NCBI RefSeq assembly: GCF_022701175.1
Contig: NZ_CP078088.1
Span: 1,054,001 to 1,118,000 of the forward strand
Source: Allobaculum sp. Allo2
Lineage (GTDB): Bacteria; Bacillota_I; Bacilli_A; Erysipelotrichales; Erysipelotrichaceae
Direction: 5' to 3'
Length of the DNA: 64,000 nt
Part shown: piece after piece, positions 10,662-20,886 of the stretch
Numbering within the stretch: position 1 is the stretch's first letter
How the letters are laid out: the number at the start of each line of letters is the position of its first letter
The notes under the pieces: model-generated
The model's input: the letters and a program-made list of their open reading frames with translations, nothing else
Databases searched by the model: none
Told to the model about the DNA's origin: nothing
Translations under genes and position numbers: made by a program

Positions 10662-10669
10662 TGCGAACG
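10662..10669. repeat. Right 8-bp target duplication of the IS66 element
   Basis: TGCGAACG, identical to 8170-8177. Confidence 0.92.
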
Positions 10670-10675
10670 TCCAAG

Positions 10676-10710
10676 AAAAATGCGCGCCGCCGTAAGCCGG
10701 CAGCGCGCAA
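10676..10710 (-). terminator. Terminator of the aminotransferase gene
   Basis: On the minus strand TGCGCGC...GCGCGCA forms a strong stem around CTTA and is followed by TTTTTC. With the mscL terminator it defines the convergent gap that received the IS66 element. Confidence 0.75.
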
Positions 10711-10840
10711 GGAGCGTCCAGTAAATGGGTTTGTGAGTACGGAATAGATGGACCGCACAAGCAGAATGCGTAGATGCAGGGCGCATGAATATGCATGTAT
10801 ATTATGCAATAGGCGTGCAGATAAGGAGCTGCGACTGGAA

Positions 10841-12018
10841 TCAATGTTCCAAACGCAGGAAGAAGCGGGTATCGAGCAGGCGCTTCGCTGCGGTTCGAAT
10901 CGTGTAGCTTGAAACGACTAAAGCCAGACGGACATAGCGGCGCCCCTGTTCGCCAAACGCCAGGCCTGGCGTGACCAGAATGCCGGTTTCATGAAGCAGA
11001 TCTTTCGCAAACGCAAAGGAATCTTGCCATTCATCCGGAATTTTCGCCCAGACAAACATGGTGCCCTCGGGCAGCTTCAGATCCCAGCCGGCCTGAGAAA
11101 ACTCGCTGACCATCAGACGCCGGCGGATCTCATACGTTTCCCGCGTTTTCGCCACGACAGGCGATCCCGTCTTCAGAGCGGTAATGCCCGCATACTGAAC
11201 CGGAAGGAAAACGCCGTAGTCCATATTGGACTTCAGATTGCGATAGGCGGCGATCACATCTTCGTTGCCGCAGAGAATACCCAGTCTTGCACCGGCCATT
11301 CCATACGATTTGGAAAAGGAATTGAGTTCTACGCCGACTTCCTTCGCACCGGGATAGGACAGAAAGCTTTTCGGCTTGCTTCCATCGAAAATCAGATCGC
11401 TGTAGGCGTTATCGTAGACGACCAGAATATGATTGTCGCTCGCAAAGCGGATCAGCTTTTCAATAAACCAGTCGGGCGCGACGGCACCGGTCGGGTTGTT
11501 TGGATAGTTCACCAGCATCATTCGCGCTTTTTGCGCTCTTCTTCACTGATTGCATCAAAGTCGATCAGATAATCGTTTTCTTCCTTGAGGGGCATGAACA
11601 GAACATCCGCCTCCGCCATGCGCGGCGCATCGAGATAGGCTGGATAGTACGGATCCGGGATTAGATAGCCATCATGCGGGTTGCAGAAGAGAAGCGGGAG
11701 ATTGACCAGCGCTTCCTGCGATCCCTGAAGCAGGCAGATTTCCGATGGCTTCAGGCAGACTTCGTAATGCTCCTGATACCAGTCCTGGATCGCTTTCACC
11801 AGTTCGGGCAGGGGAGACACCGCATAGCGGTAGTTGGCAGGAACGGCTGCCTGTTCGCAAAGCGTATCGATGACGCTCTGCGCGGGCGGAATGTCCGGGG
11901 AACCCAGAGAGAAATCCAGGACTGTCATCTGTTCTTCCTGTTCAAGTCGTTCTTTTTCCGCTTTGAGTTCGGTAAAGACCGAAGTATGCAAAGCTCTCAT
12001 TCGTCTGGCAAGTTTCAT
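10841..12018 (-). CDS. Class I/II pyridoxal-phosphate aminotransferase
   Basis: About 392 residues after one base is restored (T5 on the + strand at 11528-11532; A6 on the coding strand gives EEERKKARMMLVNYPNNP). Fold type I aminotransferase: substrate/PLP motifs NYPNNPTGAV, VVYDNAYSDL and the Schiff-base lysine in NSFSKSYGMAGAR are all present. The DFSLGSPDIPP start and overall length resemble the LL-diaminopimelate/alanine-type group, but the substrate cannot be fixed from sequence. Start ATG is taken at 12018 (MKLARRMRALHTSVF); AAAGGAGG lies further upstream, so a slightly longer form is possible. Monocistronic by appearance. Confidence 0.85.
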
Positions 12019-12342
12019 CCGATATTCTGGCTGGCCGATTCTGTATCTAATAGAAAAGCTCTGACCAGCTTCCTCCTTTCGCCCGCGGCTTCCCAAAAAG
12101 ATTCGCAGAGAATCCTTCCAAAGCATCAGCATCCGCCTGACACAGTTCTGCAGCAGACGGCGCTTCTATGGACAGAATCTATTGTATCAAGGATTGAGAA
12201 GCCGCGTTTGACGGGCGCTGAAGAATGGAAAAAGCCGAAAAAACAGAGCGCTTTCTCCCAAACAGAATTGCGGCGATCGCAAAAAGTCTTATTTGAATTA
12301 GAAATCTATCGTATCGATCTTTTGAGGAAATTTATTTTTTGG

Positions 12343-12372
12343 TTGCATTCAATGTCCGTACCCTGATATACT
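12343..12372 (+). promoter_or_regulatory. Promoter of tRNA-Trp
   Basis: -35 TTGCAT (12343-12348), 18-base spacer, -10 TATACT (12367-12372), ending 12 bases before the tRNA. Confidence 0.75.
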
Positions 12373-12384
12373 GATCAGGCATTC

Positions 12385-12457
12385 AGGGTATAGTTCAATG
12401 GTAGAACAACGGTCTCCAAAACCGTTGATGTGGGTTCAACTCCTGCTACCCCTGCCA
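12385..12457 (+). tRNA. tRNA-Trp (CCA)
   Basis: Cloverleaf with anticodon loop CTCCAAA (anticodon CCA), D-arm TAGTTCAATGGTAGAA, T-loop TTCAACT and an encoded 3' CCA at 12455-12457. The 3' acceptor strand is TACCCCT, which needs a 5' strand AGGGGTA; the sequence shows only AGGGTA, so one G is missing at 12386-12388. A tRNA with this gap would be badly paired, which supports an assembly error instead of a mutation. A terminator follows. Confidence 0.93.
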
Positions 12458-12467
12458 TCGAAAATAC

Positions 12468-12508
12468 AGCTCGATCCAGACAGAACAATCTGTGGATCGA
12501 GCTTTTTA
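12468..12508 (+). terminator. Terminator of tRNA-Trp
   Basis: AGCTCGATCCAGA pairs with TCTGTGGATCGAGCT, then TTTTT. Confidence 0.9.
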
Positions 12509-12963
12509 TTGCCATTCAAAAATGAAATGTATCTCCGACGCCTGAGGAAAATCCGATCCTCAGACGTTTTTAATGGAGCGAGAACAAGAACCTGGCACCG
12601 GCTTTCTGGCAGCAAATTGTGAAAACGATTCGCAAAGAAGAAAGAGCAGACTGTCCAGGTAAGAATAAGAAAACGCAAAATGGCGCAAACGAAGAAAAGC
12701 GCAGATCGGACGGGATCTAATCCGTATACAGAACGGAATCAAAAAGTTCGTGACAAGGAATGCCGGAACGGTTCGATCAAAGGGCAGTCTGCCGGTATGA
12801 GTACTCAGGCACTCGATCGGTTCCGGGAAATTGCCTGCCAGCGCAAATCTTCAGGAAGCAATCCATGGATTCTGTGCGTTAAAAAGGCAAGTTAAATAAT
12901 TAGAAAAAGCAATACATATAGATGAACTTTGGGTCGCAGAGCAGTCAATTGGCAATGTAAGCG
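12509..12963. other. Gene-free stretch
   Basis: About 450 bases between tRNA-Trp and the pilus locus. A short open frame at 12680-12895 has no start site, no homology I recognise and a basic, low-information composition. Nothing supported. Confidence 0.4.
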
Positions 12964-12992
12964 TTGACATTCTTATTACGTGCGTAAATAAT
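12964..12992 (+). promoter_or_regulatory. Possible promoter of the pilus locus
   Basis: Perfect -35 TTGACA (12964-12969), 17-base spacer and -10 AATAAT (12987-12992). It would give a long 5' leader of about 400 bases before the first pilin at 13405; no structure could be assigned to that leader. Confidence 0.4.
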
Positions 12993-13404
12993 GACGATGG
13001 TCAGGTTAGTTTAAAACAGACGTTAAAACATGTATCAGTAAGCACCTTTTGTTTATACGGATTCGGCAAAGTTTACATACGAATGATATGAGTTCTGCCT
13101 TTCTATTCTCGTGATCTGCCGAAAAGTGGGGAAAGCTAACCGAGTTGCACTTTATCAATACACACAGTCCGACATCTGTCTTTTTCTGTTTACGCGAAAA
13201 TTCAGCTGCATTCATGAATTTGCGTAAAGCCAGAAGAAATGCTTTATCTTCCGCTAGCTTAACATCAGAGCGATCTGCAGGTTTGGAACAAGGCGCCTGA
13301 TGCTGTACACGGACGAAAACTGGAAGAGAACATTCGCTGGTCAGACAAAAGGCTCTCATTTGCGTCGGGCACAAATGGGAGGTGGTAAGGAGGAGGTGGC
13401 TGCA

Positions 13405-14545
13405 GTGCGATCTGAAAAAAGAAGACAGTTCTGTTCCTTATTCTTTTGTTCGTATTCTGTATTTTCCCAAATCAGTCGATTCCGATCCATGGAGAAGAGT
13501 CCGTACAGATTCTGGTCGATCTGACTTCGAGTCCGGCGGATCCGGTGACGGACAGCCGTATCTCGCTTATTCAGGTAGCCCAAACGGTCAACGGGGAATA
13601 TCAGCTGCTGGCTCCCTTCAATACTGGGAAAGCCGATTTTCTTCAGAACTGGTCTGAAGAAATCACAGCCGAACAAAGAGAAGCGTATGCAGAACAGCTT
13701 CAGAAACTCACCCTGGAAGCCATAAACAAGAACCAACCCGTCGTAAGGATCGAACCCTCAATACAGACAGACCGGCAAATCGGGTATTCCGATCTCCAGC
13801 CAGGCCTGTACCTGTTAACGAGCGCGCAGGGAAATATGTATAGCCTGTATCCGCCGGTCATTGTGGAAATTAAAAGCGGATCCGAAAGTCCGATTCGAAT
13901 TTTTCCCAAGGTTCAGTATCCAGGCGTTTCCGTCATTAAGAAGGACGAAAGAGGTCATACCATTACCGGACTGGATTTTGAATTCCGAATTTATGCCAAT
14001 CCTGAATGCACAGTTGAACTGGCCGTGCTGAAAGGCAATCCGAGAACAGGCAAAACTGATTTCTATACGCTGACTTCCAGCACCCCCGTTTATCTCAGGG
14101 AAGTCAAAGCTCCGAAAGATTACAGACTCTCCGATGCGGTCATCCCCATTCACTTTGATGGAAACCAGGTTTTCATCAACGGAACTGAACCGCTGTCCTC
14201 CACAAATTCGCCGTATGAATTTGAAATTCCTGTCGTCAACGAAAAATCGATTTCGATATTACGACAGATGAAGACAGCTCCGAATCCAGTTCCGACAGCA
14301 GTTCTTCCAGTTCAAGCTCGGATGACAGTTCTAAGAGTTCAGGGTCTTCCGATTCCTCTTCCGACTCAAACAAATTAACCAGCACGAGCAATTCAAATTC
14401 CTCTCATGACCCGTCGCACAGAGGCAATGGTCTGAATACAGCTGCAGAAATGGGTATTCGGTATCTGCTGATGATTTTTGCGGCTGCAATACTGGGTCTG
14501 ATTGGATTGACGGCTATTACAAAAGCCGACAAAAGAAAGAAATAA
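13405..14545 (+). CDS. Minor/accessory pilin, SpaA-type surface protein
   Basis: About 380 residues after two bases are restored (A6 at 13415-13420 to A7; TTT at 14251-14253 to TTTT). The GTG at 13405 follows AAGGAGGAGG at 13387-13396, and the correction yields a clean signal peptide (EKKKTVLFLILLFVFCIF). A vWA-less body leads to a prealbumin-like SpaA repeat (VSVIKKDERGHTITGLDFEFRI ending LREVKAPKDYRL, an E-box-like motif), then a Ser/Asp-rich stalk (ESSSDSSSSSSSS), LNTAAE, a membrane helix and a KADKRKK tail. LNTAAE stands where LPxTG is expected and resembles class D type signals without the proline. First gene of a pilin-pilin-sortase operon. Confidence 0.75.
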
Positions 14546-14585
14546 TAATACATTTTCAAATACTAAATGATAAGAGGATTTAGAA

Positions 14586-16624
14586 ATGAAAAGACTATTT
14601 AAAGGTATTGCAGCAGCCGGTTTATCATTGATGATGCTTGCGGGCAATACAATGCAAATGTTTGCGGATGAAATAATACCACCGCAGACGCCTCAAAAAC
14701 GACAGAAGGCGTAAGTATCGTAACTACTGAGCTAGACAACCCAGGCTCTCCTAACAGGAAGTTTGACGTTCTCATCACCATTCCTGAAGGATTTGACGGA
14801 AATGTCATTAAGGTCTATCCTTTGGAAAATATCCCCACGGTCCACGCTCAGCCTAGCGATAAAAGGGATGTCCACGTGAAGATCGTCAATGAATCAGGGA
14901 AGGACTATTACTATGTAGATAAAAGCCTTCAAGTTGAAGTTCCTGCTCAGAATCTGGACGAGCCTAGAGAAACGGTTTACCGTCCTAACAATCAGGCTTT
15001 GATAGCATTAGGACTTGATGAGTATGCGTCGTCAAGGGACCTGGCTGACGCAGCTGTCGGATCTCTACTGAAGGAACAAGGATATGGTACAGGGACAGAG
15101 CTTACGGCAGCTCAGATCTGTGTTGAATACTTGGACGATTACTATTTAGATTATTACAACAATACGTTCAAGGATCCTGAGGCACCACAGGCATCTTCCC
15201 TTAGTGAGGTAAGCTATGAGTATCGTCAGGCTCTCTTTAACGATATGGCCTATAGCGATGTCAATGGCAACTGGGTTGAAGTCCCAACACAAATCCGCCC
15301 GGATAGATGTAGCAACGACCGTGAGTCAAATGAAGAGGTTAACAAGCTTAGTTACTACCATGCTTATAAGGATCTGCTTCTCTTGAACAAATTTCCTCTT
15401 TTAAATTACCAGGACACTGCGAGCGACGAGTATCTCGGTTTCAACGCTTTTCTAAATCAGCATGTATTTGCGGAGAATGGATTTGACCTCGAAAAACGGG
15501 TTCTGGGTACTGCCGCTAACTGCTACCAGAATCATGTCTTTTATTCCGATATGAGTTTCACGCTGGCTCTGGATGGCGTCAAACCAGAAGAAAAGACTTC
15601 TGAACCGGATTTGGTTAAGAAAATCACTGATGGCGATAAAATTATCATCGATGAGGGAGAGAATGCTGGGGACTATGCCACTGTCGATGCCGATGGTAGG
15701 GTGAAATTCGCTCTGACTTCTCATGTTGGTCAAGATCTTGCAGAAGTAATTAAGCCAAAAGAAGTTTTACCTCCTGGAACACCCGCGGGCGAAACTGTTG
15801 AAGACAAGTATGAAACGGTTGGAACCTATTCTTTCTGCTTTGTCGATAATCTGGACGAAGAACTAATTTTAGATAGAGATTCTATTAAGGTTTCAGTAAA
15901 TGGAGCAGAGATTGAGCTTCCTGAGAGCGCTATTGAAATTGTTTCGCCTCTGACGGAAGGCGATTATGCTGGACGTACACAGATTAAAGTATCTGTGGAT
16001 CTTGTTAGTCTGTTTTATCAAGGCATTTTCGAATACGAAGATTTTGGTAAAGCTCCGATTGTGATGACTTACACGGCGAAAGTGAAAGACTCTGCAAATG
16101 TAAACCCCGGTGATATGTATAACACGGCCTGGGTTGAATATCAGGACAAGCAAACTCAGCCCGATGATGTCGAAGTGGATACATTCGGTATTAAAGTCTT
16201 CAAATACGATCAGACCTCAAACAAGGGACTGCAAGGTGCTGAATTTGAACTGACCTATACAGATGATGAAGGTAATACGGTTGTACTCAAAGCTGTATCT
16301 AATGCCGAAGGTTACGTTGAATTTAAAGGTCTGAAGGCCGGCGATTATAAGCTCGTGGAAACGAAAGCTCCAGCTGGATACGTTAAATCCGACAAGTCTT
16401 TACCAATTAAAGTAAACAAAGATACTGATGATGATACGTATTATGTCAACGTAGAATTCGCAAACGCTCCTGAAGTTCATACCGGTGGAAGCGGAACCGT
16501 GCTCTTCACCCTGGGCGGCGGCGCTCTGCTGGTAATCGGTGCTGCGACGTATCTGATTTCAAAAAACGTCAGGAAAACTAATCCCTATTTTCTGAACATC
16601 TGTTCAGACAAAACGAATACCTGA
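14586..16624 (+). CDS. Major pilin backbone (sortase-assembled)
   Basis: About 679 residues after one A is restored near 14671-14673. Signal peptide MKRLFKGIAAAGLSLMM, a long Ig-like isopeptide-type body, then a C-terminal SpaA/Cna-B domain (IKVFKYDQTSNKGLQGAEFEL ... DYKLVETKAPAGYV, with the ETKAP E-box). A GSGTVLFTLGGGALLVIG membrane helix follows EVHTGG, which replaces the usual LPxTG. The tail after the helix is unusually long; one more A near 16574-16577 would end it at RKN, as expected for a wall-anchored pilin. It would be polymerised on the cell surface by the sortase encoded 74 bases downstream. Confidence 0.8.
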
Positions 16625-16625
16625 A

Positions 16626-16667
16626 CAGGCGGCAGGCAGGATCGCTCATCCTGTCGCCGCCTTTTCT
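16626..16667 (+). terminator. Terminator/attenuator between major pilin and sortase
   Basis: GGCGGC-N2-GCAGGAT pairs with ATCCTG-T-CGCCGCC, then TTTTC. Placed before the sortase gene it may lower sortase expression relative to pilin. Confidence 0.75.
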
Positions 16668-16697
16668 ATATCCAGAATTTGTCTTAAAAGAGGTAGT

Positions 16698-17609
16698 ATG
16701 CGCCATAAGAAGAATAAAACGAAAAAGAAGCAATCCCGTTTCGGACTGATCCTTGCTCTTCTCATCATGCTTGGCGGTGCGGGTCTGATTTTCTATCCTT
16801 CCATCAGCGATATGGTAGTGAACTATCAGCTCAGCAGAAACATCGACCAGTACAATATCGGACTCGAAGGGGTAGAAGAAAACTTCGATGAAGAGTGGCG
16901 GCTGGCGGAAGAATACAACGAGTATCTGGCTACCAAAGATCTGCAGCTGACGTGCAGTCCCAAAGAGCGGGAGTATGTCGAAACTTTGCTGAATCCGCTG
17001 GGAAGCGGAATGATCGGATCGATTCAAATTCCGAAAATCGGGGTCAATATTCCGATATATTACGGAACCGAGGAACAGCAGCTCCAGGCGGGTGCCGGAT
17101 TCTGGATGGGATCGTCTCTGCCTACGGGAGGTCCGAGCACACACACCGTTCTCACGGCTCATACCGGACTGGTTCGCGCCAAGCTGTTTACGGACATTGA
17201 CAAGCTGAAAAACGGAGATCAGTTTTTCATCCGTGTGCTGGACCAAACGCTTGCGTATGAGGTAGATCAGCGGCTGATTGTCGATCCGGATGAAATGGAA
17301 CCGATGTACATTCAGCCCGGAGAAGATCTGGTCACGCTCTATACGTGCTATCCGTACGGAGTGAATACGCAGCGTCTTCTGGTAAGAGGTCATCGAATCC
17401 CGTATGAAGAAGAACCAGAGAATTCGGAAAATCTCGCCGAAAAACTGCTGAAGAACTACTGGATCTGGATCCTTGTCGTTCTTCTTCTTCTCTTCCTTCT
17501 TCTGTGGTGGCTGCTGCATCGACACAGAAAGAAGAAGAAAACAAAATCGCAAAAGGAAATGGATGGCGAGAAGACAGATGACGGGAAGACTGGCGAAATC
17601 GGTGGCTAA
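16698..17609 (+). CDS. srtC: Class C (pilus-polymerising) sortase
   Basis: Intact, 303 residues. Two membrane segments, one N-terminal (FGLILALLIMLGGAGLIF) and one C-terminal (WIWILVVLLLLFLLLWWLL), frame an extracytoplasmic transpeptidase domain, the class C layout. Catalytic His is in LTAHTGL, Cys in TLYTCYPYGVNT and Arg in RLLVRGHR. It links pilin subunits through a lysine and the pilin C-terminal signal. AAGAGG precedes the ATG. No separate housekeeping sortase is in the window. The basic C-tail (HRHRKKKKTKSQKEMDG) is cytosolic. Genomic context with two pilins confirms the role. Confidence 0.92.
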   Translation: MRHKKNKTKKKQSRFGLILALLIMLGGAGLIFYPSISDMVVNYQLSRNIDQYNIGLEGVEENFDEEWRLAEEYNEYLATKDLQLTCSPKEREYVETLLNPLGSGMIGSIQIPKIGVNIPIYYGTEEQQLQAGAGFWMGSSLPTGGPSTHTVLTAHTGLVRAKLFTDIDKLKNGDQFFIRVLDQTLAYEVDQRLIVDPDEMEPMYIQPGEDLVTLYTCYPYGVNTQRLLVRGHRIPYEEEPENSENLAEKLLKNYWIWILVVLLLLFLLLWWLLHRHRKKKKTKSQKEMDGEKTDDGKTGEIGG

Positions 17610-17826
17610 GATAGAGCTGTCCATCCCAGGCTCTCCTTCTTGAACCTGGCCTTCTGATTTCTGACGGATGGTGTCTATCCTGCGCAAGGGGTATGCGATT
17701 TTCTCATGCATTTCCAAGCGGAATTCGAAGTCTGCAGAGTACGCTCAGTTCAGCCCTGAATCAAAGGGAAGGCTTGCAGAAGGGATCGGAACGAATTCCC
17801 GTCGGCAGCAGGAGAGGAGACAGACT

Positions 17827-18066
17827 ATGGATGAAACGATGGCACTGCTTCAGATCGAAAAGATGAAAGGCAGAAAATACGAATATCAGGGAGATGATCC
17901 GGATTTCCATGGGGAAAGCGGAGAATTCGAATGGCTCGATGATATGAACTGCTGCGCGCCGACGGACGCGGTGCTCTTTGCCTTTCAGTGCAAAGGCCAA
18001 CGCAAAGTGATGACCGCCGCCCAGTTCCTTGAATTTGTTAAAGCGTGCAAAGTGGTAGAGGAATAA
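17827..18066 (+). CDS. Small hypothetical protein, 79 residues
   Basis: Starts at ATG 17827 after AGGAGAGGAG, ends with TAA before a strong terminator, so it is likely a real gene. The protein is acidic in the middle (DDPDFHGESGEFEWLDD), has a CC pair (MNCCAPTD) and a helical end (AAQFLEFVKACKVVEE). No family recognised. It lies downstream of the sortase but 217 bases away, so operon membership is uncertain. Confidence 0.6.
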   Translation: MDETMALLQIEKMKGRKYEYQGDDPDFHGESGEFEWLDDMNCCAPTDAVLFAFQCKGQRKVMTAAQFLEFVKACKVVEE

Positions 18067-18084
18067 ATTTCTGAGTCAGAAAAA

Positions 18085-18116
18085 ATGCACCCGGATTTCG
18101 GATCATCCGGGTGCAT
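18085..18116 (+). terminator. Intrinsic terminator
   Basis: Perfect 12-bp stem ATGCACCCGGAT / ATCCGGGTGCAT with an 8-base loop, followed by a short T-rich segment (GCTTTAT). Confidence 0.75.
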
Positions 18117-18889
18117 GCTTTATACAAATCGCTGCAGGAATCGATGGTGTCCAGTCTGCAAAGGCCATCGCGAATTCGTCCGCGTTTTCGGTTTTTCGTT
18201 TTTGGCTTTCAGTAGAAGCCTGTCCGGTCCGTCGACAGTCGTGGATCTGGATCGATTTACAAATCAGCAAGGCGAATCTTTTGTGTTCTGGTAACTTCCC
18301 GCAAGGGAAGGCCGCCAAAGGGCAGAAGGTTCGCCTTTTCTCTGCCAAAAGGAGCGATTTCTCGTTTGGGTGTCTTTTCGCGAAGCGGCGGGTTATGACG
18401 AATCTCCTGGCTTTTGATCTTGGTAAAAGAGGAAGGCGGGAATGGAAAGGGGTAAAGGTTCCGGCCATGGAAGCCATCCGTAACGGATAGTCGGATTCGG
18501 ATTTAAGGGTACTTCTTTTCGAAGAAGAAAACAAAAGAAGCGAATATCGGAAGACCGGAATTCCGACTGGGAAAAATGGATACGAAGAGACGGAAGCGCG
18601 GTGAGTGCTTTTGCCGCTTCAAGCGTTTATTCCAGACGGACTCTGGATCTGCCTTTCTGCCGGACGATTGTGCGGAGAGGCTTCTTTATGAAGCTGCCCG
18701 TTCAAACTGCGGCTCAGAATTTTTCCTTTTAAGGATCGTTTGATCCAGCGGGCACAAAATCCGAAGAAAGAGAGCCCTGACGGTAGGACGGATGGTCGTC
18801 TTGCGTTCCCTGGCTCGCTTGTCGAATCCAGGATCGATTCCTTTCTCTTTTGCTGGGGAGGATTCCGTTTCAGAGCCTGAAAAAGGCCA
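18117..18889. other. Gene-free stretch with one structured segment
   Basis: No credible gene in about 770 bases. Within it 18269-18340 can fold: AAGGCGAA pairs with TTCGCCTT, enclosing a perfect CTTCCC-GCAA-GGGAAG tetraloop hairpin, and TTTTC follows. This could be a terminator or small RNA; there is no promoter evidence. Confidence 0.4.
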
Positions 18890-18918
18890 TAAAAATCCGG
18901 AGTCGAAACTCCGGATTG
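18890..18918 (-). terminator. Terminator of the first MATE transporter gene
   Basis: Minus strand AATCCGGAGT / ACTCCGGATT stem followed by TTTTTATGG. Confidence 0.8.
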
Positions 18919-18933
18919 GGGGTCAGAGAAATT

Positions 18934-20350
18934 TTAGTTCTGTGCGGGCTGAACGAGTTCGTCGGCCAGTTTCTGACGGTTCTGCTCGATGAGAGCCGGC
19001 AGTCTGGTTCGTGTATAGCGCAGGAACAGGATACCGGTTGTAACGGCGGCCACAACATCCGCAATCGGTTCGGCCAGGAAAACCGCAAAGACTTTGTCGC
19101 TCATGCAAAACGGCAGGATGTAGATCAGCGGCAGAAGCAGAATGATCTTACGATAAACCGCAAGGAAGAGAGACGTCTTCGCATTGCCCAGCGCGATGAA
19201 CGTCTGCTGACAGGCGATCTGCATACCGAACAGGCAGACACCTGCGATGTAAATGCGCAGCGACCATTCGGTGTACTTAATGAGTTCGGGATCGGGTGTG
19301 AAGAAGGAAGCAAAGGCACCCGGGAACAGTTCGCAAAGCGCCCATAAGCCAAAGGAGTAAATCAGCGAGCTGATCAGCAGAATCTTGAACGTCTTTTGAT
19401 GCGATCCAGATTGGCGGCACCGAAGTTGTAGGAAATGATCGGCTGCGACCCCTGGGTAAGGCCCTGGAGCGGAAGCATCGCAAACTGCATGATGCTCGCC
19501 AGAATCGTCATCGATCCGACAGCCAGGTCGCCGCCGTAGCGCTGGAGGGATGTGTTAAAGGCGAGGGTGATGAAGCTTTCGGTGATCATCATGACAAACG
19601 GGGAAAGACCAAGCGCCAGGCAGGGGAGAATGAGCTTCCAGTTCAGACGGATCAGCGAAGGGGAAAGACGAAGCGCGGAACGTTTCGAACTCAGAAACCA
19701 GAGAACGAAAATCGCCGAGCAGGCCTGGGAAATGACGGTCGCAATCGCGGCACCGCGTACGCCCAGTCCGAAGACGAAAATGAGAATCGGGTCAAGAACA
19801 ATGTTGAGAATTGCGCCGATCAGTACGGTGGCCATACCCCAGGATGCGTAGCCCTGTGTGTTGATAAACGCGTTCATGCCCAGGGCAACCTGAACAAAAA
19901 TGGTACCGGCCGCATAAATCTGCATGTACGCCCAGGCATAGGGATTGTCTGTTCGCTTGCGCCAAAGGACATAAGCAGATCCCGGCCGAAAACTTCGGTA
20001 ATGACCGTGAGAACGAGGGCAAGAAGAATGAGCAGGGCCAGAGAGCTGTTCATGATTTTCTGCGCGGTTTTATTGTCTTTCTGGCCCATGAAAACCGCGG
20101 CGCGCGGAGCGGCACCCATGCAGACCAGATACGCGAAGGCACTGATCGCCGTAATGAGAGGCATAGTGACGCCGACGCCGGTCAGCGCCGCCTGACCGCT
20201 ACCGGGAATGTGACCGATATACATGCGGTCGACGATGTTATAGAGAACGTTGACGATCTGTGCGAGGATGCACGGAACCGCCAGATTAAAGAGAAGACGT
20301 CCGACAGGGGCGGTCCCCAGATCGGTCTGACTGCTCTTGGATTTGAACAT
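18934..20350 (-). CDS. MATE family efflux transporter
   Basis: About 472 residues after two bases are restored (GGG at 19941-19943 to GGGG; T4 at 19394-19397 to T5). Twelve membrane helices in two homologous halves; the first helix region PVGRLLFNLAVPCILAQIVNVLYNIVDRMYIGHI and QGSQPIISYNFGA are characteristic of the MATE fold. These are Na+ or H+ antiporters exporting drugs or metabolites. Start ATG at 20350 follows AAAGGATGG. Only the bracketed terminator lies downstream, so the gene stands alone. The substrate is unknown. A second MATE gene (25629-27027) is only distantly similar. Confidence 0.88.
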
Positions 20351-20886
20351 GGAAAACCATCCTTTCTAAACAAAATCAGAACTTATTATGGCACAAACCG
20401 TTATTTTCGGTGCAAAAGGAATATAGTCAGCTTTTTGCCCGTTTTCTCACGCGCTTTTTTGAGCGGAACCGACAAATTCCACAGGCAGGGAATATGATGG
20501 CAGGGCAGGATCGGTAAAAAGAGAGGAAAAGCGGATACTTTCGGGGCTTTTTGCGCACTGTACGTCCCGGTATTCCGTTTTGGCCGCTTTCTTACACCGG
20601 ATTTCTTATGGCATTTTCTTCCGCTTTTTATGGCCTGCGGCTTTGCGTACAGGCCGCTTTGAGCGACTGGAACGGTTCGCAGTATGGGCCCCGCCTTTTC
20701 TTGCGCCCTTGATTTTGCGAAAATAAAAGCACTTTTGAAAATTCAGCAGGTTCTGACCGGAAGGTGTTCTGGATATTCTCCTGTCTGCAAACCTGCCAGA
20801 CCCGTCTTTCCCCTGTATTTACCTATATTTATTTTATTTCCCGTTGTGTTCAGCGTTCTGAAACGAACGGAGAAAGGAGAACATTT
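20351..20886. other. Intergenic region between divergent MATE and YfhO genes
   Basis: About 535 bases that should hold two divergent promoters. AAAGGAG at 20874-20880 is the ribosome site of the + strand gene. No convincing -35/-10 pair, repeat or RNA recognised. Confidence 0.4.

Noticed and set aside
12680-12895. Possible small protein gene between tRNA-Trp and the pilus locus
   Set aside because: No ribosome binding site, no promoter next to it and basic random-looking composition.
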